DNA from: Chloroflexota bacterium
GTDB taxonomy: Bacteria > Chloroflexota > Anaerolineae > Promineifilales > Promineifilaceae
Direction of reading: 5' to 3'
NCBI GenBank assembly: GCA_020353135.1
Contig: CP070688.1
Span: 370,615 to 376,009 of the forward strand
Length of the DNA stretch: 5,395 bases
This document shows positions 1-5,352 of the stretch, one piece after another; the stretch's first letter is position 1; each line of letters starts with the position of its first letter. The notes under the pieces are model-generated. The model made no database searches. It was not told the origin of the DNA and saw nothing but the letters and a program-made list of their open reading frames with translations. A program made the position numbers and the translations under genes.

Positions 1-1
1 C

Positions 2-706
2 ATGGCTCATCTGACCGGCGAGGCCCGCGCCAGGTACGTTCAGGGCATGTTCTCGCGCATAGCAGGGCGCTACGACCTCATGAACCGCTTGATGACGGCC
101 GGGCAAGATCGGCGCTGGCGGCGCCACGTCATCCAGGAAGCCCGGCTAGCGAGCGGGCGGCGTTTTCTTGACATCGCCACCGGCACCGGCGACATCGCTC
201 TAGAAGGGTTAGTACTGCAGCCGGAGATCGAGGCCATAGGCGGCGACTTCACTATCGAGATGATGCAGGTAGGGGCTCAGGATCCGCGACGGGCGGCCAT
301 TCGCTGGGTAACGGCCGATACGTTGGCCCTGCCATTCCCGGACAGCGTGTTTGACGCGGTTACATCCGGCTTCTTGATGCGCAATGTCATCGACGTGGCC
401 GGCGCCTTTCGCGAACAGATGCGGGTCACGCGGCCAGGCGGACAGGTCGTGGTCTTGGAATCCAGCCCGCCCAAGAAGAACCTGCTGCGGCCGTTCATCC
501 GCTTTCATCTGAACCACGTGATCCCGGCACTGGGCAAGTTAATCACGGGCGATGGAGACGCTTACCGTTATCTGCCGGACAGCACCCAGCGTTTCCAAGA
601 TCCCGAAAGCCTGGCGCAGATCATGCGTGAGGCTGGCCTGGGCGACGTTCGCTACCGGCTGTTCATGTTTGGCACGATTGCGATCCATGCCGGTCAGAAG
701 CCATAG
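2..706 (+). CDS. ubiE: UbiE/MenG-type demethylmenaquinone C-methyltransferase
   Basis: A class I SAM-dependent methyltransferase of the UbiE/MenG family, which carries out the last C-methylation in menaquinone (or ubiquinone) synthesis in the cytoplasm. Seen in the 234-residue sequence: the family N-terminal signature begins with RYDLMN at residues 23-28 and ends at Trp39. The SAM-binding motif I is LDIATGTGDIAL (56-67), an acidic residue Asp82 ends strand 2, and PFPDSVFDAV (111-120) is the post-II motif. RVTRPGGQVVVLESS near 140-155 matches the second UbiE signature with Lys changed to Arg. YRYLPDST follows. The ATG at position 2 lies on the window edge. The length and the MAHLTGEARARYV start look natural, but its ribosome binding site lies outside the window, so a start further upstream cannot be excluded. 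The TPR-like gene begins 21 bases downstream, so the two are probably co-transcribed. A related methyltransferase acting on another quinone is the main alternative. Confidence 0.9.
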   Translation: MAHLTGEARARYVQGMFSRIAGRYDLMNRLMTAGQDRRWRRHVIQEARLASGRRFLDIATGTGDIALEGLVLQPEIEAIGGDFTIEMMQVGAQDPRRAAIRWVTADTLALPFPDSVFDAVTSGFLMRNVIDVAGAFREQMRVTRPGGQVVVLESSPPKKNLLRPFIRFHLNHVIPALGKLITGDGDAYRYLPDSTQRFQDPESLAQIMREAGLGDVRYRLFMFGTIAIHAGQKP

Positions 707-716
707 AATCATTGTC

Positions 717-723
717 GGAGGAG
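717..723 (+). promoter_or_regulatory. Shine-Dalgarno for the TPR-like gene
   Basis: GGAGGAG lies just upstream of the ATG at 728 and is a near-perfect anti-16S match. It fixes that start and supports translation from a transcript that also carries the methyltransferase. Confidence 0.75.
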
Positions 724-727
724 AGGG

Positions 728-1414
728 ATGATCGATGCAGTCTTAGATTACCTGGCGAGCGGCGACTCCTTTGTGGCCATTGAGTTCCTGAGCCAGCAGG
801 ACGATACGTTGGCCGCGGCCGAAGTCTATAACAAGGCCCTGAAACAACTCTACTATGAGGAGAAGGACATCCAGGCGGTCGTTAACATGGGACGGGCCGG
901 AATCCAGCATAGCCTATCGTCGGCGGCCGCGGCCGGGATCGACGAGGGTCGAGCCAGAGAGCTCAAGGGCCGAGCCAGGGCCATCGCCTACAACCTGGCG
1001 TCTTATACCTGGCCAGGATGGGATGAAGCAGGCATCGAGTTAGGCCGGGCTGAAATCGCTCAAGGTCTCGACGCGGCGGCGGCATCGGCCCGTTTGTCGA
1101 CCGAGCTGCGCCTCGATACCATCAGCCAATCCAGGAGCATCTGGATGCTGGCGGCTCAACAGATGGCAGCCGGCGACCTGGCCGAAGCGGCCGGCAACTT
1201 CAAGAAGGCGGCCGAATTGGCCAGGACGGCCGAGGAGCCGGTTGAAGCCTTACTCTCTGACGGGTTCGCCGTATTGGCCTCGCTGCTGGCTTCGCCGGGC
1301 GATTCGACGGTAGAAGCGCGTTACATGGACGTCAAGCGGCAGTTGTCGGGCGAAGAGGATGGGCAATTCTTCATCGAGCAGCTGGACACGGCGCGACGGG
1401 TCTTCAGCAGTTGA
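728..1414 (+). CDS. Helical TPR-like protein of unknown function
   Basis: A 228-residue, soluble, nearly all-helical protein with no signal peptide or membrane segment, so probably cytoplasmic. Residues 137-165 fit a tetratricopeptide repeat (Trp139, Leu141-Ala142, Gly149-Asp150, Ala154, Phe158, Ala161-Ala162). Residues 27-60 look like another degenerate helical pair. The stretch YTWPGW (93-98) with the following DEAGI resembles a conserved motif of uncharacterised TPR-like proteins; this comes from memory and was not searched. TPR folds usually bind other proteins, but no enzymatic residues are visible and no function is assigned. The ATG at 728 is chosen because of the strong GGAGGAG site just upstream. 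The short 21-base gap from the methyltransferase suggests an operon. The gene ends in TGA, so UGA does work as a stop in this genome. Confidence 0.85.
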   Translation: MIDAVLDYLASGDSFVAIEFLSQQDDTLAAAEVYNKALKQLYYEEKDIQAVVNMGRAGIQHSLSSAAAAGIDEGRARELKGRARAIAYNLASYTWPGWDEAGIELGRAEIAQGLDAAAASARLSTELRLDTISQSRSIWMLAAQQMAAGDLAEAAGNFKKAAELARTAEEPVEALLSDGFAVLASLLASPGDSTVEARYMDVKRQLSGEEDGQFFIEQLDTARRVFSS

Positions 1415-1440
1415 GAGACAGATCAATTGGGGACGGCACA

Positions 1441-1490
1441 AGTATCGAGGAGAGCGCATTCTCAAATGCGGCCGGCATTTGAGGATGGAT
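1441..1490 (+). repeat. Intergenic hairpin repeat, copy 1
   Basis: The 120-base gap 1415-1534 holds no gene but contains nested inverted repeats. GCATT-CTCA-AATGC spans 1456-1469. CTCAAATGC (1461-1469) pairs perfectly with GCATTTGAG (1475-1483) around a GGCCG loop, so two alternative hairpins share one arm. The 14-base core GCATTCTCAAATGC occurs again, in opposite orientation, at 2453-2466 on the other side of the DsbA gene. No T-run follows, so this is not an obvious terminator. It is best described as a small REP-like or MITE-like intergenic repeat. Confidence 0.6.
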
Positions 1491-1520
1491 AGCTGTTCCT
1501 CCCAAAAAGGTTCCAAAGCG

Positions 1521-1525
1521 AGAGG
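1521..1525 (+). promoter_or_regulatory. Shine-Dalgarno for the DsbA-like lipoprotein
   Basis: AGAGG lies 9 bases before the ATG at 1535. It is of medium strength and supports that start over the TTG at 1531, which is in another frame. Confidence 0.5.
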
Positions 1526-1534
1526 TTTGGTTGA

Positions 1535-2374
1535 ATGAACAATCGTTTTTTGGCTATTTTGACTATTGGGCTGGCCCTGTTGCTGGCAACTGCCTGCACC
1601 TCGCCGGAGGAAGAGCCGGCGGACGCGGAGCTAGCCCAGGCGGCGACAGATGCCCCTGCGGCCGAGGAACCGGCGGCGCAGGAGGCAACAAAGCCACCAG
1701 ATACGGCAACGCCAAGTCAGCCGGCCGACGCGGCCGGAGCAACATCTACGCAGGAAGCGCAGGAAGCGGAGCCGCCCACCGCCGCGGCCGAGCCATCGCC
1801 AACGTCGCCGCCTGAGCCGACCGAGACGCCGACGCCAGCGTTCAACGGCGAGTATGAGGGCACCTATTTTCGGGGCCTGGCGACGGCGCCCATCACCATG
1901 ATCGATTATTCCGATTTCCTGTGAGGCAATTGCCGCGCTTACGTGCTAGGCGCCGAGAAGGAAATCATCCCTAATTACGTGGACACCGGGCAGGTGCGGC
2001 TCGTCTACTGGCCGATGCTCGATCACGGGCAAGCCAGCGTGAACGCCCACGCGGCGGCCGATTGCGTTGGTCGCCAAGATGTGGACGCCTTCTGGGAGAT
2101 CCACGACCAATTTTACGCCGACCAGGGCGCGTTATTCCGGGCAGATCGTGGCTATTTCGTCCAGGCGGCAGCGAATGCTGGCATCGACCAGGCCGCTTTT
2201 GAGGCTTGTTACGACAGCGGCGAGGCGCATGCCAGGGTGAACGAGTTGGACGCTGTCCGTCGTGAGCGGGGTATCTTCAACCGGCCGAGCTTTGACATTA
2301 ACGGCCAATTGCTCGTCGGTTCGCAACCATTCAGCGTCTACGAGGATTATTTCGCGGCCGCGGCTGGCGAATGA
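1535..2374 (+). CDS. DsbA-family thiol oxidoreductase lipoprotein with in-frame UGA (putative selenocysteine, UGNC)
   Basis: Read through the TGA at 1922-1924, the frame gives 279 residues. Residues 1-20 form a lipoprotein signal peptide ending LLLATA with Cys21 as the lipidation site, so the protein should be anchored outside the cytoplasmic membrane. Residues 22 to about 100 are an Ala/Glu/Pro/Thr-rich linker. From about residue 110 there is a DsbA-like thioredoxin fold: strand ITMIDYSDFL, then U130-G-N-C133, a helical insertion with FWEIHDQFYADQ, and FNRPSFDINGQ with the cis-proline Pro251. In this family the position after 'DF(L/Q)' is the first Cys of CxxC, so the TGA replaces exactly the attacking residue. 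The frame is otherwise open on both sides and ends in its own TGA. Family role: oxidation, isomerisation or reduction of extracytoplasmic disulfides. A selenocysteine reading is inferred. The alternative is a TGC-to-TGA nonsense mutation or a sequencing error. Flanking hairpin repeats surround the gene. Confidence 0.85.
1913..1966 (+). promoter_or_regulatory. Candidate bacterial SECIS element around the in-frame UGA
   Basis: The RNA can fold into one extended hairpin. Outer stem: GATTTCCT (1913-1920) pairs perfectly with AGGAAATC (1959-1966). Next comes a 4x4 internal loop whose 5' side carries the UGA (1922-1924). GGC (1925-1927) pairs with GCC (1952-1954), followed by a 4-base bulge AAUU (1928-1931). 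GCC (1932-1934) pairs with GGC (1949-1951), followed by a UA bulge (1947-1948). GCGC (1935-1938) pairs with GUGC (1943-1946), including one G-U pair, around a UUAC loop. That is 18 pairs within the coding sequence. Bacterial SECIS elements lie at and just after the UGA and bind SelB, which fits the placement. The apical loop does not obviously resemble the E. coli fdhF loop. Energies were not computed. Confidence 0.5.
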
Positions 2375-2430
2375 CCGACGCTCAAGTGAAGCGAGGAATG
2401 AAACGAAGCCGGGACAGCTTAAAAGGATCG

Positions 2431-2490
2431 ATATTGAGATGCGGCCCGCCTGGCATTTGAGAATGCCAGACTCCTCTCGGATTAGAGGTT
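2431..2490 (-). repeat. Intergenic hairpin repeat, copy 2 (opposite orientation to copy 1)
   Basis: The 155-base gap 2375-2529 holds no gene. CTGGCATT (2450-2457) pairs perfectly with AATGCCAG (2462-2469) around a TGAG loop. The core 2453-2466 is the exact reverse complement of 1456-1469. Resemblance continues on both sides: ATGCGGCC occurs in each copy, and a CTC/TC-rich flank follows. After the hairpin the sequence is CTCCTCTC rather than a T-run, so termination is possible but not well supported. The two copies bracket the DsbA-like gene as inverted repeats about 1 kb apart. Confidence 0.55.
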
Positions 2491-2519
2491 ACTCAAGATT
2501 GACACTCGTATTTGCGCTT

Positions 2520-2525
2520 AGAGGA
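2520..2525 (+). promoter_or_regulatory. Shine-Dalgarno that fixes the SDR start
   Basis: AGAGGA lies 4 bases before the ATG at 2530. It favours that ATG over the in-frame TTG at 2512, which has no such site and would add six residues not expected in the family. Confidence 0.6.
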
Positions 2526-2529
2526 TAGC

Positions 2530-3297
2530 ATGGAAATTCGACTTGACGGAAAAGTGGCCATCGTCACCGGGGCCGGGCAAGGGCTCGGGGAATCGATAGC
2601 GTTGACGTTGGCGAAAGCTGGGGCCAGCGTGGCGGTTAATGATCTTAACCCGGATCGAGCGGAGCGGGCGGCCGAACAGATACGGGGCCAGGGCGGCCGG
2701 ACGATAGCCGTGGCGGCCGACGTCAGCAACAAGTTCCAGTGCGTCAACCTAGTGGAAACGACCAGGGCTGAATGGGGCCAGCTGGATATCCTGGTCAACA
2801 ACGCCGGTATCGAGCCGGTGGGCTCGATCTTGACCATGGATGAGTGGGACTGGGATCGCTGCCTGGACGTCAATCTCAAGGGGGTCTTTCTGATGAGCCA
2901 GCTGGCCGGCCGGGTCATGGCCGACGAGAATGGCGAGCGAGGCGGGGCTATCGTCAACATCAGCTCCATCGCCGGGGTCGAGACGCCATTGATGAACCGG
3001 GCCGCCTACTGCGCCAGCACGGCCGGCATGGTAGGCTTTGCCAGGGAGTGCGCCCGCGAATATGCCCAATATGGCATCCGGGTTAATACGGTGGTGCCGG
3101 GCGTTTTCGCCACGCCGATGACGGAAGAGGCGCGCCAGAATCCGCAGATGATGGCCAAGTGGCGGGGCGAGATCCCATTGGAAAGGTTGGGCGACCCTGA
3201 AGAGGCGGCCCAGGTGGTTCTGTTTCTCTGTTCTGACGGGGCGAGTTATATGACCGGCAGCACAGTTACCGTGGATGGGGGCAAGGTGATGCGCTGA
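2530..3297 (+). CDS. Short-chain dehydrogenase/reductase with catalytic Lys replaced by Thr
   Basis: A 255-residue classical SDR of the FabG/3-oxoacyl-ACP-reductase-like type; the substrate is not deducible. Seen in order: LDGKVAIVTGAGQGLGE with the cofactor glycine motif TGAGQGLG (13-20); Asp38 at the end of strand 2, which usually means preference for NAD(H) over NADP(H); Asp64-Val65; NNAG (90-93); catalytic Asn115 in DVNLKG; catalytic Ser146 in NISSIAG; catalytic Tyr160; the PG motif in VNTVVPGVFATPMT; and the C-terminal GSTVTVDGGKVM. The expected YxxxK active-site motif reads Y-C-A-S-T: residue 164 is Thr (codon ACG) where almost all classical SDRs have Lys (AAG would need a single base change). 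The rest of the protein looks fully conserved. The enzyme may be inactive, altered or affected by a base error. It is separated from the DsbA-like gene by 155 bases and is probably its own transcription unit. Confidence 0.9.
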   Translation: MEIRLDGKVAIVTGAGQGLGESIALTLAKAGASVAVNDLNPDRAERAAEQIRGQGGRTIAVAADVSNKFQCVNLVETTRAEWGQLDILVNNAGIEPVGSILTMDEWDWDRCLDVNLKGVFLMSQLAGRVMADENGERGGAIVNISSIAGVETPLMNRAAYCASTAGMVGFARECAREYAQYGIRVNTVVPGVFATPMTEEARQNPQMMAKWRGEIPLERLGDPEEAAQVVLFLCSDGASYMTGSTVTVDGGKVMR

Positions 3298-3347
3298 TAG
3301 CCAATTCCGCGCTGAGATCCACCATCAAATCCAGGGCGACGACCTGA
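3298..3347. other. Gap between convergent genes
   Basis: Fifty bases between the SDR stop and the stop of the oppositely oriented racemase gene. No convincing hairpin with a T-run was seen on either strand, so no terminator is called. The character of the sequence changes here from intact, GC-rich genes to broken, less GC-rich ones. Confidence 0.4.
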
Positions 3348-4155
3348 TCAAACCCAGCCGGTATATTGCTTGCGAATCAGTCCATCGTGGATCCAGTAGG
3401 CCATGGTGGTAAAACCCCATACAGGCATATGCACCGCATCTTGTATGGCATGGGTGTGAGTTGGGAACTCAGTGCATTCCAGGATAATTGCCCCAACTTC
3501 TGGATTCTCATCGACCATATGCCGGGCAACATTGACCAAATCTCGCTCTAAATTGGACAGGTTTAGATGTCCAGATTCACCTAGAATATTGGCGGCCTCT
3601 GGTTCATTCTCTACGCCATAGATGACCACTCGCTCCCGATTCGTCACGCCACAGTTTTTAGTGCGGAGCAATTTCCAATTTCGATCCATCGGCCGTCAGC
3701 ACACCGACTTTCTGGTCCCGCCCCATACTGGCCAATACCATTGGGATTTGCAGCAGGCTGGAACCGAAGAAGGGTATCTTCAATTCGGCCGCCACCTGTG
3801 GCTGGTAGTTGCCAAAGAAACCACAATTGCCGATGACGGCCCGGCAACCATGCTGCTCAAGCTTTTGGGCGGCCGCGATACTCCGCTTAATGACCTCCGG
3901 ATGAGGTTCTGCAGCCACCACCCACATAGGATCGATGTCACCTAGCGATTCATATCTTACAGGGAAATCGAAGGTCGAGGCGTTGTTGATATTGCCGGGT
4001 GCAAAGGCGATATTGGCCTGTAATTCGACGATTCCCAGACTAAAACCAGTAGCGCCACGTCCTTGCCAAGATAGAATCTCCTTCTCCCCATATCCAGTCG
4101 TACGCGTATAAAGTGCCGTTTCGGCTTGACTTCTCTTCATTTCAGAACTTGTCAT
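3348..4155 (-). pseudogene. Asp/Glu racemase-family protein, frameshifted
   Basis: The two halves of one protein lie in different - strand frames. The first part (4155 down to the TAA at 3660-3658) has 165 residues and carries the first catalytic-type cysteine, Cys111, in AVIGNCGFFGNYQ; it ends in GVLTADGSKLEIAPH. The second part resumes as KNCGVTNRERV and carries the second cysteine in IILECTEFP (about residue 227), then the C-terminal WGFTTMAYWIHDGL. Skipping one base at about 3660 joins them into a 268-residue protein of normal family length, and the spacing from TAD to the CGV motif then fits the family pattern. One extra base beside a run of five A (mRNA sense) explains this. It could be a true mutation, a sequencing or assembly indel, or, less likely, a +1 shift at the stop codon. 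The start at 4155 is chosen for its GAAGGA site. The FUSC-like gene ends 67 bases upstream on the same strand, so co-transcription is possible. Confidence 0.8.
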
Positions 4156-4162
4156 GATGATT

Positions 4163-4168
4163 TCCTTC
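4163..4168 (-). promoter_or_regulatory. Shine-Dalgarno for the racemase-family gene
   Basis: In the sense of the - strand, GAAGGA lies 7 bases before the ATG at 4155. This favours that start over an ATG-like start 18 codons upstream at 4209. Confidence 0.6.
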
Positions 4169-4214
4169 AAGTTTTTTTGTGTTGCTCTTACGGCTTCCTG
4201 CCAATCCAAAGACT

Positions 4215-4231
4215 GCTGCCCGCTAGGCAGC
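4215..4231 (-). other. Small hairpin over the FUSC-like stop codon
   Basis: GCTGCC and GGCAGC form a 6-base-pair stem around a 5-base loop that contains the TAG stop of the membrane protein gene. Only a short broken T-run (CTTTGG) follows, so it is at best a weak terminator or an attenuating structure before the racemase-family gene. Confidence 0.3.
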
Positions 4232-5041
4232 TAGTTCTGCTTCTACATGAGTTTCTACCTGGCGACGGTTCACCCACCATTGCAAGAAAGCAGTGGCGAG
4301 TATTGCCAGACCGATGGCCAGGGCTTCCGCCAAAATTCGTTCGCCCGAGTTCAATTGGCCAACGTCCAGACCCTGTACCGCCCAGGTCATAGTCATGCCG
4401 GCAGTGAAGCTCCCGATAGATAATGCATAGCTGGCGTTCAATGCCGCCAAGGCGAGGAAGGCAAAGACCACCCACAGGGTTGTGAGGACCAGCGTCGAAT
4501 CGAAGAACTCGACCAACAATAAGCCTATTACGATTCCAACAACGACGACAACCGCCCGTTCTATTCCGTGGACCCAAGATTGCCGGGTACTGGGTCCGAG
4601 CACAAAAAAGGCGCCGTTAGCTATTCACACGGCGCCCACTGTCAATAATTGTAAGCTAATAAAGATCGCGGCGGCTAAAACGATGGCCACGGTTAACGAA
4701 TAGACAACGACGAAGGTATGGTCTTCTACCCCTCCGGCATCTTTAGCGTCATCTGTCTTGGCTTGACCATAAGGTCCGATACCGGCTGGCCTTAGCAGTG
4801 TAATGAGGACGACGGCCGCTACCCCGATGAGGATGTCCCAACTGAATGAAAACAGATCTCCGTTGGTGGTCATTGGTGCGATAGAAAAGAACAGAAGAAT
4901 GGTCGACCAACCAACCATGTACGCTCGCTGACTCAAGGCCATTGGTAATGTAAATACAAAGGCCACAACGAACATGGTTGCGGTGAACAAGACAACGTCG
5001 CCATAATCTTCATTTCGGCGCGGACTTGCGAAGATAACTAT
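4223..5041 (-). pseudogene. FUSC-like integral membrane protein, interrupted by UGA
   Basis: One reading frame of 273 codons in the same phase throughout, with a TGA at 4627-4625. The upstream part has hydrophobic segments such as VVLFTATMFVVAFVF, ILIGVAAVVLITLL and VYSLTVAIVLAAAIF. The downstream part has RAVVVVVGIVIGLLLVEFF, LVLTTLWVVFAFLALAAL and GERILAEALAIGLAILATAFL. The pattern 'membrane segment, then WxxxxxxxVLxPS, then R(x)nG(x)nG' is typical of the FUSC (fusaric-acid/aromatic-acid exporter-like) domain. It places a Trp exactly at the TGA, so TGG-to-TGA is the likely cause. No start codon with a ribosome binding site was found: in frame, a second TGA lies at 5044-5042 and a TAA at 5089-5087, so the true N-terminus is lost or displaced. 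Alternatively two shorter genes could be intended, the second starting at GTG 4603. Function: probable export or permeability protein, by family only. Confidence 0.55.
4604..4636 (-). terminator. Terminator-like hairpin with U6 tract inside the FUSC-like frame
   Basis: On the - strand transcript, GGCGCCGU pairs perfectly with ACGGCGCC around an 11-base loop and is followed at once by six U. This has the form of a strong Rho-independent terminator. The in-frame TGA (4627-4625) lies in the loop. If real, it ends transcription of the upstream half. Because homology suggests that the frame continues, it may instead be a chance structure over FF codons (TTT TTT). Confidence 0.5.
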
Positions 5042-5175
5042 TCACACTGGTTCGTCCGCACCGATACCAACCGAGGAGGCCTTTACTTATCAGCAGCCTT
5101 CAATCACATTCTTGGATACAGAGAATACCCTGACGGTGCCAAGCATGACTCGTTACTGTCTGAGGGCTATTCACA
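4621..5175 (+). repeat. Three dispersed copies of CTATTCACA
   Basis: Copies lie at 4621-4629, 5038-5046 and 5167-5175. The first two share ten bases (CTATTCACAC); the first and third share GCTATTCACA. Spacings are 417 and 129 bases. Each copy sits at a stop or break of a - strand frame: the FUSC-like internal TGA, the 5' limit of the FUSC-like frame, and the TAG of the short hypothetical fragment. No mechanism is assigned. Confidence 0.4.
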
Positions 5176-5218
5176 ATCTGAGCATTCGGCTGAAATCAAT
5201 GGAAAGCGCATGCCGTAG
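4949..5218 (+). other. Unassigned + strand open frame
   Basis: Open from 4949 to the TAG at 5216-5218 with no good start codon. The ends overlap - strand protein remnants, but the middle (5045-5166) is not explained by the - strand, where all frames hold stops. It reads as plausible protein: WFVRTDTNRGGLYLS, then FNHILGYREYPDGAKHDSLL. No family is recognised with confidence. This middle piece is bounded on both sides by the CTATTCACA repeat, so it may be an inserted fragment of a foreign gene. Confidence 0.2.
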
Positions 5219-5352
5219 AGTGTATTGAGTACACCATAGAAGGCAGCCTGATCGGCCAAGTGGCCAGTCAGTTTTGTCACCCACTGACTGTCAGCGTCCT
5301 TGGACGCGGTGAAGGTCATGCCGACCAAACGACCTGAACTCTCGGCATGCAA
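5167..5352 (-). pseudogene. C-terminal fragment of a short conserved hypothetical protein
   Basis: A 61-codon frame ending in TAG at 5169-5167. Its body, with GRLVGMTFT, LTGHLADQAAFYGVLNTLYG and FPLISAE, matches from memory the C-terminal half of small (about 80-100 residue) Chloroflexota proteins with 'W..WF.GLTI....G.T.LTG.LPDQAALHGVLN...L.LPLISV'. Their function is unknown to me. Here the N-terminal half is missing. No proper start exists: only a TTG at 5352 without a ribosome binding site. Upstream the frame reads into sequence that, one frame over, encodes a Walker A motif. A C-terminal C-S-D-C-E tail runs into the third CTATTCACA copy. It is most likely a remnant or one side of a rearrangement junction. 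Confidence 0.5.

Noticed and set aside
1531..1815. Other-frame open stretches over the Ala/Pro/Glu linker of the DsbA-like gene
   Set aside because: They are Gly/Arg- or Arg/Pro-rich products of a repetitive GC-rich coding stretch; the frame with the lipoprotein signal and DsbA fold is clearly the real one.
1922..1924. Genome-wide reading of UGA as Trp or Gly
   Set aside because: The TPR-like gene, the SDR gene and the DsbA-like gene itself all end in TGA at the expected family length, so UGA is a normal stop here.
1943..2374. A separate gene starting at GTG 1943, after the TGA
   Set aside because: There is no ribosome binding site, the product would lack the first strand and the redox motif of the fold, and it is in the same phase as the upstream half. 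One gene read through the UGA fits better.
2499..2527. TTGACA at 2499-2504 as the -35 box of an SDR promoter
   Set aside because: At 16-18 bases spacing the only -10 candidate is AGGATA, a poor match that overlaps the ribosome binding site and would leave no leader.
2493..2969. A 158-codon - strand open frame opposite the SDR gene
   Set aside because: It is antisense to well-conserved SDR motifs, has low-complexity Ser/Arg-rich composition and no ribosome binding site. It is a shadow of the GC-rich gene.
4625..4627. The UGA in the FUSC-like frame as a second selenocysteine
   Set aside because: The family context places a Trp there, no nearby Cys or redox motif exists, and the gene shows other damage. 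A nonsense change from TGG is more likely.
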